DNA of 64,000 bases from Bacillus nakamurai (GCF_001584325.1 NZ_LSAZ01000045.1:20857-84856), one strand, 5' to 3'; positions 18,426 through 30,220 are shown, counted from the stretch's first letter. Program-made: numbers and translations. The notes: generated by a model not told the origin, from the letters alone.

Positions 18426-18600
18426 CTTTATTCCTCCATTCAATACTTCTATTATAACAGAGACTGGCCCAAAGGTTTGCGGTTGTGATTGTTCAACATT
18501 TTTTCACATATTTTATCATCAGGCACTTGTACACACTGATGAAAACATCTACTCTTAAAAAGAGATCATCACTCATTCGCATAAAAAGGGGGATGCAGAA

Positions 18601-19173
18601 TTGCTTCCGATTAACAGACAGCAAAAAATGCTTGAATGGCTGAAGCAAGAGGGCGTGTTAAAAATTTCTGATATAAGCGAGAGATTCGGTGTCTCTGAAA
18701 TGACTGTTTACAGAGACGTCAATCAGCTGGCTGAGTCGAACCGGATTATTAAAACACCCGGCGGCATTACGCTCCCATCCGCTTCAGAGCAAAACGCCAA
18801 TCAATGCGGCTATTGCTTGCGGCCGATTCAGCACTCATATTCTGTTCAGCTTATCACTGCTTCACAATCCGTCGAGCAGATGTGCTGCATTCATTGCGCG
18901 ATTTTGCGGTATGAGGATAAAAAGGAAGAAGTGTCCCACGTCATGTGTAAGGATTTTCTTCTACAGACGACGATTACGGCCGCCTCTGCATACTTTTTAG
19001 TAAATGCCGAAATTGATCTCCACTGCTGCCAGCCGCAGGCGATCCCCTTTTCAACGATAGATTACGCGAAACGGTTTCAAAAAGGGTTCGGCGGGGTCAT
19101 TTGCACATTTGACCAGGCGGCGGAAATCATCTTACACGACAGGCAAAAGGGATGCACTTGCAGCAAGACGTAA
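18601..19173 (+). CDS. ycnK: Copper-responsive DeoR-type repressor YcnK
   Basis: 190-aa regulator: N-terminal DeoR-type HTH (about 5-55, EMTVYRDVNQL) and a C-terminal NosL-like domain rich in Cys (CGYCLRP, CCIHCAI, HCCQPQ, GCTCSKT), suited to bind Cu(I). In B. subtilis YcnK represses ycnJ under copper excess. The start is TTG at 18601 with AAGGGGG five to eight bases upstream. It is the first gene of ycnK-ycnJ-ycnI. Confidence 0.92.
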   Translation: MLPINRQQKMLEWLKQEGVLKISDISERFGVSEMTVYRDVNQLAESNRIIKTPGGITLPSASEQNANQCGYCLRPIQHSYSVQLITASQSVEQMCCIHCAILRYEDKKEEVSHVMCKDFLLQTTITAASAYFLVNAEIDLHCCQPQAIPFSTIDYAKRFQKGFGGVICTFDQAAEIILHDRQKGCTCSKT

Positions 19174-19205
19174 CAACAACCAACCGGAAGGCGGTGTCTT
19201 CAGCC

Positions 19206-20840
19206 ATGAGACGAAACAAACTGTGGCTCATTCTTCTGCTGTTCCTTGTTTTGTTTCCGAAAACAAGCTTTGCCCATGCCTATATCACAAGCTCAACACC
19301 GGGTGAGAACAGCGAATTAAAACAAGCGCCGAAGCAGGTCGACATTCAGTTCAATGAACCGATCGAGGAAGGCTTCCATTCCATCAAGGTGTATAATTCA
19401 TCCGGCGAGCGGGTCGATACGGGCCGGACAGTGATGAAGAAAAATGATAACCGTATCATGACCGCCGCTTTACAGAAAAACCTGCCGCATGACATTTACA
19501 GAGCGGAATGGAACGCGGTGTCAGCCGACGGGCATCCGGTTTCCGGCATAATTCCTTTCAGCGTCGGAAAAGCGGACGGAGCCTTTCAAGACAAAACGGC
19601 TTCCGGAGCATCGCTTCATCCCGAAACGGCAATTGACCGCGGCATCTTGTACACGGCCCTTTCCCTGTTTATCGGAACGGCTTTTTTCCACCTTTTTTGG
19701 TACAGGGCGAATGAAGGCCTGTCAGGAGAGCTCGCAAGGCGAACCGTAAAGCTGTTTATCATCTCCTTGTCTTTGTTTGGGCTGGCCCTGATCTGCCAGC
19801 TTCCGATTCAGACGAAAGAAAATGCTGGAGGTGCGTGGAGTGCCGCTTTTCAGCCCGGCTATATAAAAGAAACGCTTCTGCAGACAGCGGGCGGATCGAT
19901 TTGGATAATTCAAATCAGCTTATACGCGCTGCTCGTTTTGTCCATGATTCCGGTGTTAAAAAAGAAACAATTTCGTTCTTTTACATACTGGACGGCGCCG
20001 CTTCTCTTCTTTTTCGGATCGCTTTTGGCCAAGGCATTTGCCGGTCACGCAGCGGTGATTGAAGAAAGAGCGGTCGGCATCACGATGGATTTTCTCCATT
20101 TATCAGCGGCTTCTGTGTGGACGGGCGGAATGGCGGCGCTTGTGCTGCTTCTTTCCGCGGAGTGGAGAAAGTCCGATAAATCGGCTGCGTGGGAAACGGT
20201 GAAGCGGTTCTCCCCTTGGGCATTCAGTGCAGTCGGCGTGCTTTTATTCTCAGGCGTGCTGAATGGATTTTTCATTATCCGCTCGTTTGATTCGCTCTTT
20301 CACACCGCTTACGGCAAAACGCTTCTGATTAAAATCGGCCTGTTTGTTGTCATGCTTGCGCTCGGCGGCCTTCATGTGTGGATCACAAAGTACCGGCAGA
20401 CGCGCAGCATCAGCCGGACGGTCAAGGCTGAATGGGTGATCGGCATTGCGGTATTGTTTATAACGGCTGTCTTCACAAGCCTGCCAAGCCCGCCGGCACC
20501 GGCGCCGGAGCCGTTTAACGGTTCAGAAATGATCGGCAGCGGACAAACATTGTCTATCAGTATCAGCCCGAACCAGCCGGGTAAAAATGAATTTGAAGTG
20601 AGAGTCACCGATCATAACGGCCGCCTGGTCAAAGATATTCAGCAATTCACGGTGACCGTATACCAGACGGGCTTCAGCGGCAATAAAAACGAAAGCACCT
20701 TTGATTTGAAAAAGACAAAGCAAGGCTTATTTGAAGCTGATAACCTTTCCATTACCGAAAAAGGAAACTGGAAAATCAAAGTCCACGGACTGACAAGCGA
20801 TTTTAACGAGATCAACCAAATCTTCACTACCACAAACTAA
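19206..20840 (+). CDS. ycnJ: Copper import protein YcnJ (CopC-CopD fusion)
   Basis: 544-aa protein with a signal peptide ending SFA, so that the mature chain begins HAYITSSTPGE; that N-terminal His is a copper ligand in the CopC fold. A CopC domain (to about residue 130) is followed by eight or so membrane segments of a CopD domain (about 145-460) and a C-terminal extracytoplasmic YtkA-like region. In B. subtilis it is needed for growth under copper limitation. The start at 19206 (GGAAGGCGG upstream) gives a normal signal peptide; an earlier in-frame ATG overlaps ycnK. Confidence 0.92.
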   Translation: MRRNKLWLILLLFLVLFPKTSFAHAYITSSTPGENSELKQAPKQVDIQFNEPIEEGFHSIKVYNSSGERVDTGRTVMKKNDNRIMTAALQKNLPHDIYRAEWNAVSADGHPVSGIIPFSVGKADGAFQDKTASGASLHPETAIDRGILYTALSLFIGTAFFHLFWYRANEGLSGELARRTVKLFIISLSLFGLALICQLPIQTKENAGGAWSAAFQPGYIKETLLQTAGGSIWIIQISLYALLVLSMIPVLKKKQFRSFTYWTAPLLFFFGSLLAKAFAGHAAVIEERAVGITMDFLHLSAASVWTGGMAALVLLLSAEWRKSDKSAAWETVKRFSPWAFSAVGVLLFSGVLNGFFIIRSFDSLFHTAYGKTLLIKIGLFVVMLALGGLHVWITKYRQTRSISRTVKAEWVIGIAVLFITAVFTSLPSPPAPAPEPFNGSEMIGSGQTLSISISPNQPGKNEFEVRVTDHNGRLVKDIQQFTVTVYQTGFSGNKNESTFDLKKTKQGLFEADNLSITEKGNWKIKVHGLTSDFNEINQIFTTTN

Positions 20841-20852
20841 GGAGTGTGTCTC

Positions 20853-21464
20853 ATGTTGAAAAAAAATGCTTTATTATTCATTTCGGCCGTGATTATGTCT
20901 CTCGTATGCTTTACGGCTTCGGCAAGCGCCCACGTTTCAGTGAAACCGGCGGAATCAGCTGCCGGCTCTTGGGAAACGTACACAATGAAAGTGCCAGTTG
21001 AAAAAAATGAACCTACTACAAAGGTTGTGCTGAAAATGCCCGCGGGTGTTGAATTCCAGCAGTATCAGCCGATTCCAGGCTGGAAAACCTCTGTTTCAAA
21101 ACATGATGATAAAAACGTGTCAGTCACTTGGGAAGCAACAGCCGGCGGCATTAAGCCCGGCCAATTCCAGCAGTTCACATTCGTTGCAAAAAACCCTGAA
21201 AAGACCGAAGATGCCGCTTGGGATGCCTACCAATATTATAAAGACGGCAGCATTGTAGAATGGACGGGAGACGAAAAAGCCGACACACCGCACTCGATTA
21301 CAAAAATCACAAAAGCGGCCAACGTCACCGATGCACACGGAGCTTCACAAACAAAGGAAGAAAGCAAATCAGGCACATCGGCGCTTGATATTGCGGCCAT
21401 CGTTCTTTCAGCCGCAGCCATTATTTTGTCCATAGCAGCGATTTTGAAGAAAAAACGCGGATAA
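20853..21464 (+). CDS. ycnI: Copper-binding extracytoplasmic protein YcnI (DUF1775)
   Basis: 203-aa protein: signal peptide ending ASASA, mature start HVSVKPAES (the N-terminal His used in the mono-histidine copper site of this family), a DUF1775 beta-domain (about 29-150), a Ser/Lys linker and a C-terminal membrane anchor ending KKKRG. It probably acts as a copper chaperone outside the membrane for YcnJ. The ATG at 20853 follows AAGGAG; it begins 12 bases after ycnJ. A terminator follows. Confidence 0.92.
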   Translation: MLKKNALLFISAVIMSLVCFTASASAHVSVKPAESAAGSWETYTMKVPVEKNEPTTKVVLKMPAGVEFQQYQPIPGWKTSVSKHDDKNVSVTWEATAGGIKPGQFQQFTFVAKNPEKTEDAAWDAYQYYKDGSIVEWTGDEKADTPHSITKITKAANVTDAHGASQTKEESKSGTSALDIAAIVLSAAAIILSIAAILKKKRG

Positions 21465-21505
21465 GAAAAAGCGATCCGGCTCATATTGAGCCTGCGATCG
21501 CTTTT
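21465..21505. terminator. Bidirectional terminator between ycnI and gdh
   Basis: Long imperfect stem AAAGCGATC.GGCTC / GAGCC.GATCGCTTT with A and T runs on the two sides, between convergent ycnI and gdh. Confidence 0.85.
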
Positions 21506-21509
21506 TTTC

Positions 21510-22316
<807 letters not shown>

Positions 22317-23180
22317 TTATGAATTTGATTTTGCGACTCCTAAGAATACCGCGGCCGCGATGATCAGAATAATACCGATGGCGATAGCGATCAGCTGGCG
22401 TTTCGTTTTCGTCTCCCGGAGAATGAAGATCCCGCCGAGCGTGCTGATGACAATTCCCATTTGTGATAATGAAAAGCTTGTCGCAACTCCGACTCTCGGC
22501 TGAGAGATGAACAAAAACATATTCCCGAGCGCCCAGATGATTCCCGGCAGAATGTTGCGGATCGCATACTTATTAAATGGCTTGTGCTTGTACGTCAGCA
22601 CCAGTCCGCCAATCACCATCCCGATCGCCTGCGGCAAAAGCGCCGACCAGCCGGATACGCCGAACAGCCGGGCAACGACGACGTAGACTAAATAACCAAG
22701 CGTGGAGATCAGCAGGATCACGATCCCTTTTTTTAAGTTTCCCGGTTCTCCGTCCGCCTGTCCCTTTTTATCATTCAGCGATGTGAGCACAATTCCGACA
22801 ATGATAAAGATAAGGGCGAGAATACCTAACGTAATCGCGATAGGCGTTGACCATTCCTTGAACACGATAACTCCGAACAAAGATGTCGAGACGAGCTGCA
22901 TCCCCGTTGAGATCGGCATCGTTTTTGAAACACCCATCAGCTGGATGCTTTTTAACTGGTTGCTTTGTCCGAGCGACCAAAACAGCCCCGATACGATCCC
23001 GACGATAAAAATGCGCACAGACAGCACCGGATGAACAAACAGGTAAAGCACAAACGAAACGATAAGCGCTCCGATAGTCGTTCCAAGCGTCTGACTGTAA
23101 GGCCCGCCGCCCAGTTTGACATTAAATAACACGATGCTCCCCCAAAACAAAGCCGGGAGAAGAGCCAGTAATATATCCAT
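22317..23180 (-). CDS. glcU: Glucose uptake protein GlcU
   Basis: 287-aa member of the GRP (glucose/ribose porter) family of drug/metabolite transporters, with ten hydrophobic segments and the N-terminus LLALLPALFWGSIVLFNVK. It imports glucose for Gdh in the forespore. First gene of glcU-gdh. Confidence 0.93.
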   Translation of the reverse strand: MDILLALLPALFWGSIVLFNVKLGGGPYSQTLGTTIGALIVSFVLYLFVHPVLSVRIFIVGIVSGLFWSLGQSNQLKSIQLMGVSKTMPISTGMQLVSTSLFGVIVFKEWSTPIAITLGILALIFIIVGIVLTSLNDKKGQADGEPGNLKKGIVILLISTLGYLVYVVVARLFGVSGWSALLPQAIGMVIGGLVLTYKHKPFNKYAIRNILPGIIWALGNMFLFISQPRVGVATSFSLSQMGIVISTLGGIFILRETKTKRQLIAIAIGIILIIAAAVFLGVAKSNS

Positions 23181-23212
23181 GATGGCGACCTTCTTTCAAT
23201 CGTATTTGCTGT

Positions 23213-23241
23213 TATTTTGTCTGGAATCATATCGATTATTC
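23213..23241 (-). promoter_or_regulatory. Candidate sigma-G promoter of glcU-gdh
   Basis: Minus strand GAATA (23237-23241), 17-bp spacer, CAAAATA (23213-23219). This fits the sigma-G pattern (GHATR, 17-18 bp, CATWHTA) with one mismatch. Known biology: gdh is a classic sigma-G gene. Confidence 0.55.
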
Positions 23242-23252
23242 TCTAAACAAGA

Positions 23253-23288
23253 TAAAAAAAAGCCTGCCGGCGAATTTCACCGGCAAGC
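23253..23288 (-). terminator. Terminator of the EamA-family transporter gene
   Basis: Stem GCTTGCCGGT / GCCGGCAGGC with a T run on the minus strand, nine bases past the stop. Confidence 0.85.
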
Positions 23289-23296
23289 ATAAAAAT

Positions 23297-24196
23297 TTAA
23301 GCAGTATGTTTTACAGCGCTTCCTTGTCTTTGCAACAGTAAAAAGAAAAAGACGCCGCACAGAACGAGCACGCCTCCCGCCATTTGAATGGCGGTTACAC
23401 GCTCCCCCAGCAGAAGCACGGCAAATATCGTCGCGCCGACCGGTTCACCGAGAATGCTCATTGAAATGGAGGTCGCGTTCACAAAGTTCAAGAGCCAATT
23501 GTTAATGACATGCGACATCGTCGGGATGACGGCCAGCAGTAAAAAGATGCCCCACTCTCTCGCAGCATAACCGCTAAATGGGGCGGACACGCATACGTTA
23601 TAGATCACCAGAAAAAAGCCGGCAAAGGCGAAAACACAAAAACTGTACACCCAGTGTGACACCTTTTTGACCGCCTGCTGGCCGATTAACAAATAACAAA
23701 CAACGGCAATCACGCTGAAAAATGAGAGCGCGTCACCTAAAATCGCCGCCCGGCTGTGCCCGAGATCGCCCCAGCCGATCATGGCGGCGCCGATGACGGC
23801 CAAACACATAATCAAAAGGGCGCGCCCGCTCGATTTTTCTCTATAGATGAGGTATCCCCCGAGAAGGGATATCATCGGCTGCAAAGCGAGAATAACCGTC
23901 GAGCTGGCAACGGTTGTCAGCTTTAATGACCCGAACCACAGCACAAAGTGCAAACCGAGGAAAAAGCCCGACACCCCTAAAAGCGCCCACTCTCTCACAC
24001 GGATGCCCAAAAACTCAGCCCGCTTTTTTGCGACAAACGGAAGCATCAAAACAGCGGCAAAAACCATACGGTACATGCTCAACACTGACGCAGGCGCCCC
24101 CGACCATTTCACGATAATTGCGGAAAAAGATATAGCGATGATGGAAATCACAAGCGGAAGCCCGATGGATCTCCTTTTTTCCATGTCCTGTTTCAT
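23297..24196 (-). CDS. EamA-family (drug/metabolite) transporter
   Basis: 299-aa inner-membrane protein with ten hydrophobic segments arranged as two EamA repeats (about 10-145 and 155-290). The second repeat has the characteristic ISMSILGEPVGATIFAVLLLGE helix pair. Such proteins usually export small metabolites or amino acids; the substrate is not predictable. It has its own terminator and no operon partner. B. subtilis 168 lacks a gene between glcU and gabD as far as I recall, so this may be a lineage-specific gene. Confidence 0.85.
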   Translation of the reverse strand: MKQDMEKRRSIGLPLVISIIAISFSAIIVKWSGAPASVLSMYRMVFAAVLMLPFVAKKRAEFLGIRVREWALLGVSGFFLGLHFVLWFGSLKLTTVASSTVILALQPMISLLGGYLIYREKSSGRALLIMCLAVIGAAMIGWGDLGHSRAAILGDALSFFSVIAVVCYLLIGQQAVKKVSHWVYSFCVFAFAGFFLVIYNVCVSAPFSGYAAREWGIFLLLAVIPTMSHVINNWLLNFVNATSISMSILGEPVGATIFAVLLLGERVTAIQMAGGVLVLCGVFFFLLLQRQGSAVKHTA

Positions 24197-24296
24197 CCTT
24201 TACCACCCTTGTCTTAATATTCAGAAAACACATACCAGAAATATACTACGGACGCATACAAGGCGCAATACGTTTTTTTGTCCGGCCTAAAGCATC

Positions 24297-24324
24297 AAAA
24301 AAGCCCCGCTCCAAGCGGGGCTTT
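24297..24324 (-). terminator. Terminator of gabD
   Basis: Perfect stem AAGCCCCGCT / AGCGGGGCTT with a four-base loop and a T run on the minus strand. Confidence 0.88.
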
Positions 24325-24336
24325 CCTTTTCGGATA

Positions 24337-25722
24337 TTAAAGTCCGATAGACATATATTTCGTTTCAAGGTAAGGCTCGATTCCTTCTGTACCGCCTTCA
24401 CGGCCGATGCCGCTTTCTTTCATTCCGCCAAACGGCGCTTGAACTGCGGACGGGCCGCCGTCGTTCCAGCCGATAATACCGTATTCAAGGTGTTCTGAAA
24501 TATAGATGCCGCGGCGGTAATTTTCTGTGAAGAAATAAGCCGCAAGCCCGAACGGCGTATCGTTCGCAAGCTTGATCGCTTCATCAATGTCAGAGAAAGT
24601 AACGATCGGCGCAACCGGGCCGAATGTTTCTTCATGCATAATGTTCATGGTCGTATCCACGTCTGCCAGCACAGTCGGCGTCACGAAATAGCAGCCTTTC
24701 TCATCGTTTTGGTCATACGTTCCGCCGGTCAGCACTTTTGCGCCTTTTTCGACGGCATCATTGATTTGGCCGACGATTTTGTCAAAGCCTTTTTTGTTAA
24801 TGACCGGGCCGACGTTTACGCCTTCCTCAAGGCCGTTGCCGACTTTGAGCTTCGCCGCCTCTTCACTCAGTTTTTTCGCAAACTCATCCTTAATGGACTC
24901 GTGAACGATTAAACGGTTCGCGCAGACGCACGTTTGGCCGGCGTTTCTGAATTTAGAAGCCATGGTTTGTTTTACCGCGAGATCAAGATCGGCGTCCTCG
25001 TCCACGATCAGCGGCGCATGTCCGCCAAGCTCCATAGACATGTGTTTTACCGTATCGGCGCTGTTTTTCATTAAGATTTTGCCGACCGGCGTTGAACCGG
25101 TAAATGTAATTTTGCGGATTTTCGGGCTGCTGGTAAAGACGTTTCCAATCTCTGCTCCGTCTCCTATCACCACTTGCAGCACGTCCTTCGGAATACCCGC
25201 TTCATAAGCAAGACGCGCGAGGGCGTAAGCAGACAGCGGCGTATCCTCCGCCGGTTTGATGATGAACGTACATCCTGCCGCCAAAGCCGGCGCTGCTTTT
25301 CTTGTGATCATCGCATTCGGGAAATTCCAAGGCGTAATCGCCGCAACCGGGCCGACCGCCTGGCGCGTGACAACAATCCGTTTGCCCGCCGCCGCAGGAA
25401 CCGTTCTGCCGTAAATCCGTTTCGCTTCTTCCGCAAACCATTCGATGTAGCCTGCTCCGTATAATACCTCGCCGACCGCCTCTTGATATGGTTTACCGTT
25501 TTCCTTCGTAATTAATTCCGCAAGTTCTTCTTTATGTTCAACAATCAGCTCATACCATTTTCGTAAAAGTGACGCACGTTCTCCCGCTGATGTTTTAGAC
25601 CATGATTGAAACGCTTGATGTGAACGTTCAATCGCTTCTTCAACTTCCTGAGCCGTTTGCTGAGGGATGCTTTCGATCGCCTCTCCCGTTGCCGGATTAT
25701 AAACCGTTAATTGTTCTGGCAT
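24337..25722 (-). CDS. gabD: Succinate-semialdehyde dehydrogenase GabD
   Basis: 461-aa aldehyde dehydrogenase that oxidises succinic semialdehyde to succinate, the second step of GABA use. Motifs: [21 protein letters not shown], the Glu motif MELGGHAP and the catalytic Cys in GQTCVCANR. The ATG at 25722 is preferred to one nine bases upstream, because AAAGGA is too close to the first. It follows gabT by 75 bases. Confidence 0.95.
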   Translation of the reverse strand: MPEQLTVYNPATGEAIESIPQQTAQEVEEAIERSHQAFQSWSKTSAGERASLLRKWYELIVEHKEELAELITKENGKPYQEAVGEVLYGAGYIEWFAEEAKRIYGRTVPAAAGKRIVVTRQAVGPVAAITPWNFPNAMITRKAAPALAAGCTFIIKPAEDTPLSAYALARLAYEAGIPKDVLQVVIGDGAEIGNVFTSSPKIRKITFTGSTPVGKILMKNSADTVKHMSMELGGHAPLIVDEDADLDLAVKQTMASKFRNAGQTCVCANRLIVHESIKDEFAKKLSEEAAKLKVGNGLEEGVNVGPVINKKGFDKIVGQINDAVEKGAKVLTGGTYDQNDEKGCYFVTPTVLADVDTTMNIMHEETFGPVAPIVTFSDIDEAIKLANDTPFGLAAYFFTENYRRGIYISEHLEYGIIGWNDGGPSAVQAPFGGMKESGIGREGGTEGIEPYLETKYMSIGL

Positions 25723-25797
25723 ATTGAACATTCCTTTCTCTGCTATGTGATACTTCTCATGATAGCAGACTCATCCTTGAGGTTTCCAACAATGAGC

Positions 25798-27105
25798 TTA
25801 CAGAGCTGCTTCGATAATCGCAAGGCCTTCTGCGAGCTGCTCATCCGTCATCACAAGCGGCGTCAGAAATCTGATAATGTTGCCGTTGATTCCCGCTGTT
25901 AAAAGAAGCAGCCCGTTTTCGTTGACCGTTTTGGCGATAGCCGCGGCTTTTGCTTTATCAGGTTCACGCGTATCAGGGTCTTTGACGATTTCAACGGCGG
26001 CCATCGCCCCAAGTCTGCGCACCTCTCCGATAAAGGCGTGGTCTTTTTTCCATTCAAGCGCCTGATCTTCAATGATCTGCCCGATTTCCTCAGACCGCTG
26101 ATTAAGGCCTTCTTCTTCAATAATATCAAGTACGGCGAGCGCAGCCGCACAGCCGAGAGGGCTTCCCGCATACGTTCCGCCCAGCTCGCCCGGCGCCGCT
26201 GCATCGAGCATTTCCGCACGGCCGATGACTCCGCTGAGCGGCAGTCCGGCAGCAAGCGACTTGGAAACGGTAATTAAATCAGGAACGGCTCCGAAATGTT
26301 CGATCGCAAAGTACGCGCCCGTTCTGGCAAAGCCGGTCTGTATTTCATCCGCCACAAACACAATGCCGTGTTTCTTACAGAAATCAGCGACGTGCTGAAC
26401 GAAACGTTTTGAAGGAATAATGAAGCCGCCTTCTCCCTGAACAGGCTCCATCACGACACAAGCGACAGTTTCCGGAGCGGCTGAAGCAATAAAGAAATCA
26501 TCAAATGCGTTTATGATAAAGTCATCGTATTGCTCATTGCTCATCCCGGCGGGTTTTTGATAATAGTAAGGAAACGGCGCCTGATAAACCTCTGAGGCAA
26601 ACGGGCCGAAGCCGAATTTATAGGGCTTTACCTTGCTCGTCATGCTCATCGTCATATTGGTGCGGCCGTGAAATCCCCGTGTGAAGGAGACGACGCCTTG
26701 GCGTTTCGTATATTTTCTAGCGATTTTCACGGCGTTTTCAACCGCTTCCGCTCCTGAGTTCAGGAAGATCGCTTTTTTGTCATGATCCCCCGGCGCAAGG
26801 CCGCAAAGCTTTTCGGCTAATTCAATATAAGACGGATACATCATGACGTTAAAGCCGGGATGAATCAGGTCCTCGGCCTGCTTCTTCACGGCCTCAACCA
26901 CCTTCGGATGGGAATGGCCGACATTTAACGTTCCGATCGCTCCCGCAAAATCAATGAATCTTCTGCCGTCCAAGTCATATAATAGCGCCCCTTCTCCTTT
27001 TACCGCCATGCTGCGATTTCCGTTGCCGACGCCGTTTGATACGAATTGATCCCGTTTTTCCTGCCACTGGGCTGTCGTTCTTCCCGATGCTGTTGTTTGA
27101 CTCAT
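25798..27105 (-). CDS. gabT: 4-aminobutyrate aminotransferase GabT
   Basis: 435-aa class III PLP aminotransferase converting GABA and 2-oxoglutarate to succinic semialdehyde and glutamate. Visible: FLNSGAEAVENAVK, the FVADEIQTGFARTG block with the cofactor Asp, and the Schiff-base Lys in TVSKSLAAGLPLSG. It is the first gene of gabTD, divergent from gabR. Confidence 0.95.
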   Translation of the reverse strand: MSQTTASGRTTAQWQEKRDQFVSNGVGNGNRSMAVKGEGALLYDLDGRRFIDFAGAIGTLNVGHSHPKVVEAVKKQAEDLIHPGFNVMMYPSYIELAEKLCGLAPGDHDKKAIFLNSGAEAVENAVKIARKYTKRQGVVSFTRGFHGRTNMTMSMTSKVKPYKFGFGPFASEVYQAPFPYYYQKPAGMSNEQYDDFIINAFDDFFIASAAPETVACVVMEPVQGEGGFIIPSKRFVQHVADFCKKHGIVFVADEIQTGFARTGAYFAIEHFGAVPDLITVSKSLAAGLPLSGVIGRAEMLDAAAPGELGGTYAGSPLGCAAALAVLDIIEEEGLNQRSEEIGQIIEDQALEWKKDHAFIGEVRRLGAMAAVEIVKDPDTREPDKAKAAAIAKTVNENGLLLLTAGINGNIIRFLTPLVMTDEQLAEGLAIIEAAL

Positions 27106-27152
27106 ATGATTTCATCCCCCTGCATTGTTTTCTTATCATTCTGACTTCTTTT

Positions 27153-27193
27153 TGGTATGATGAAAAGTACCAATTTTAATTTTTTCATGGTAT
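27153..27193. promoter_or_regulatory. GabR binding region between gabT and gabR
   Basis: Two direct repeats TGGTAT (ATACCA on the minus strand) at 27153-27158 and 27188-27193, 35 bp from start to start, with an inverted GTACCA at 27167-27172. This matches the ATACCA direct-repeat arrangement described for GabR of B. subtilis. Confidence 0.75.
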
Positions 27194-27200
27194 CAGATGA

Positions 27201-28631
<1,431 letters not shown>

Positions 28632-28652
28632 AAAAACCCCGGGCTTCGGGGA
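28632..28652 (-). terminator. Terminator of yczG
   Basis: Stem CCCCG / CGGGG with a GGCTT-type loop followed by seven T on the minus strand, just past the yczG stop and abutting the gabR stop. Confidence 0.7.
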
Positions 28653-28657
28653 CTGGT

Positions 28658-28972
28658 TTACCAGCGGGTTGGATCTATTTGCAGCACCGCTTCCAGCAAG
28701 CCTGGAAACGCCTCTTGTAAATCATCTTTACGAAGGGAATAATAGCGATGCTTCCCGTCTATACGCACTTGGGCGATTCCCGCTTCCCTCAGCACTTTGA
28801 AGTGATGGGACAGCGTCGATTTCGCCACCTGGATATCAGCGCATGTGCTGCACGTTTTTTCTGTAGTTTCAGCCAATTGCTTGACCAGCTCTAAGCGGAG
28901 CGGATCACTGAGGGCATGAAGAACTTTTGTCAGCTGCAAATGATTGGTTTCAGGATGGTTTGGAATGTTCAT
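28658..28972 (-). CDS. yczG: ArsR-family regulator YczG
   Basis: 104-aa winged-HTH repressor. [16 protein letters not shown] opens the fold; the recognition helix region is [15 protein letters not shown] and the wing [18 protein letters not shown] pair just before the recognition helix is a possible metal or thiol sensor, but its position is unlike the CVC motif of classical ArsR. It is divergent from ycnE, with a perfect inverted repeat between them. Confidence 0.88.
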   Translation of the reverse strand: MNIPNHPETNHLQLTKVLHALSDPLRLELVKQLAETTEKTCSTCADIQVAKSTLSHHFKVLREAGIAQVRIDGKHRYYSLRKDDLQEAFPGLLEAVLQIDPTRW

Positions 28973-29059
28973 GAGTCAAATGTAACACATATCAGCGGCT
29001 GGTGACAATTTAGGCAGGAGGTTTTTTTCTTTGCCTTGCGCCGTTAAACATGTTACAGT

Positions 29060-29081
29060 TAGTTCGATAACATTCGAACTA
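29060..29081 (+). promoter_or_regulatory. Candidate YczG operator in front of ycnE
   Basis: Perfect 8-6-8 inverted repeat TAGTTCGA-N6-TCGAACTA between divergent yczG and ycnE, overlapping a -10-like TATAAC. The position and symmetry fit an operator for the adjacent ArsR-type dimer. Confidence 0.55.
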
Positions 29082-29112
29082 TAACAAATAAACCCAATCA
29101 GGAGGGATTGTC

Positions 29113-29400
29113 ATGATCGTCTTACAAGCTTACATGAAAGTAAAACCCGAAAAACGCGAGGAATTTTTAGGAGAGGCTCAATCGCTTGTTCAGCATTCAC
29201 GCGCAGAAGAAGGAAATGTGCAGTACGATTTGTTTGAAAAAATCGGTGAAGAGAATACATTCGTCATGCTTGAACAATGGAAAGATGAAGAAGCAATGAA
29301 ATTTCATAACGCAACAGATCATTTCCAAGGATTCGTCGCAAAAGGCAAAGAACTGCTGAACGCTCCGCTTGATGTCGTTCGCACAGAGCTGGCGGAATAA
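29113..29400 (+). CDS. ycnE: Antibiotic-biosynthesis-monooxygenase-fold protein YcnE
   Basis: 95-aa single-domain ABM protein, matching the B. subtilis length. Typical elements are the start MIVLQAYMKVKP, the NVQYDLFE strand and the FHNATDHFQGF helix with conserved His. Such proteins act as small oxygenases, often on quinones. It is co-directional with the nitro/flavin reductase ycnD 16 bases downstream, which suggests a quinone or electrophile detoxification pair (inference). Confidence 0.92.
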   Translation: MIVLQAYMKVKPEKREEFLGEAQSLVQHSRAEEGNVQYDLFEKIGEENTFVMLEQWKDEEAMKFHNATDHFQGFVAKGKELLNAPLDVVRTELAE

Positions 29401-29416
29401 CGAAAGGATGGCTGAC

Positions 29417-30163
29417 ATGAACGAAGTGCTTCAATTATTAACAGATCACCGATCCATACGGAGTTACACGGATGAACCGGTTACCGAAGAAGAGCTCGAC
29501 CTGATCATCCAAGCCGCACAGGCTGCGCCGACTTCCATTAACGGCCAGCAGTTTACAGTGATCGCGGTGCGGGATAAAGAAAGAAAAAAGAAAATCTCCG
29601 AATTGGCCGGCGGACAGCCGTGGATTGACCAAGCGCCTGTTTTCCTTTTATTCTGCGCTGATTTTAACCGCGCCAAAATTGCGCTTGAAGAATATAATGA
29701 TACACCGCTTGAAATTACGAACGGATTAGAGTCCGTTCTTGTCGGCGCTGTAGATGTCGGCATCGCGCTCGGAACGGCAACCGCTGCGGCGGAATCAATG
29801 GGCCTCGGCACTGTGCCGATCGGCGCCGTGCGCGGCAAGCCGGACGAACTGATTGAATTGCTGAAGCTTCCGAAATACGTTTTCCCTGTCTCAGGCCTTG
29901 TCGTCGGCCGCCCGGCAGACCGTTCTGCGAAAAAACCGCGTCTGCCGCAAGCAGCAATACTGCATCAGGAAACGTACCAAGAGGAAGACTTAAGAACACA
30001 TATTGAAGCCTATGACAAGCAAATGTCCGAGTACATGAAGCAGCGCACCAACGGACAAGAAACAAGAAACTGGTCACAAGGCATCACAGCCTACTATAAA
30101 CAGGTTTATTATCCGCACATTCGCGAAATGCTTGAGAAGCAAGGATTTAAGACGGATAAATAA
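29417..30163 (+). CDS. ycnD: NADPH-dependent flavin/nitro reductase YcnD (NfrA2)
   Basis: 248-aa FMN oxidoreductase of the NfrA/Frp family. The FMN site is DHRSIRSYTDEP near residue 10, then AAPTSINGQQF and GLGTVPIGAVRG. It reduces flavins, quinones and nitro compounds with NADPH. The ATG at 29417 follows GAAAGGATGG; the longer frame overlaps ycnE. A terminator follows. Confidence 0.93.
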   Translation: MNEVLQLLTDHRSIRSYTDEPVTEEELDLIIQAAQAAPTSINGQQFTVIAVRDKERKKKISELAGGQPWIDQAPVFLLFCADFNRAKIALEEYNDTPLEITNGLESVLVGAVDVGIALGTATAAAESMGLGTVPIGAVRGKPDELIELLKLPKYVFPVSGLVVGRPADRSAKKPRLPQAAILHQETYQEEDLRTHIEAYDKQMSEYMKQRTNGQETRNWSQGITAYYKQVYYPHIREMLEKQGFKTDK

Positions 30164-30171
30164 GATATCAG

Positions 30172-30202
30172 CCTGCCGGAAAAACTCCGGCAGGTTTTTT
30201 CT
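30172..30202 (+). terminator. Terminator of ycnE-ycnD
   Basis: Perfect stem CCTGCCGGA / TCCGGCAGG with a short A-rich loop followed by six T. Confidence 0.88.
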
Positions 30203-30220
30203 TTTTATGAAGCAAAAGCG

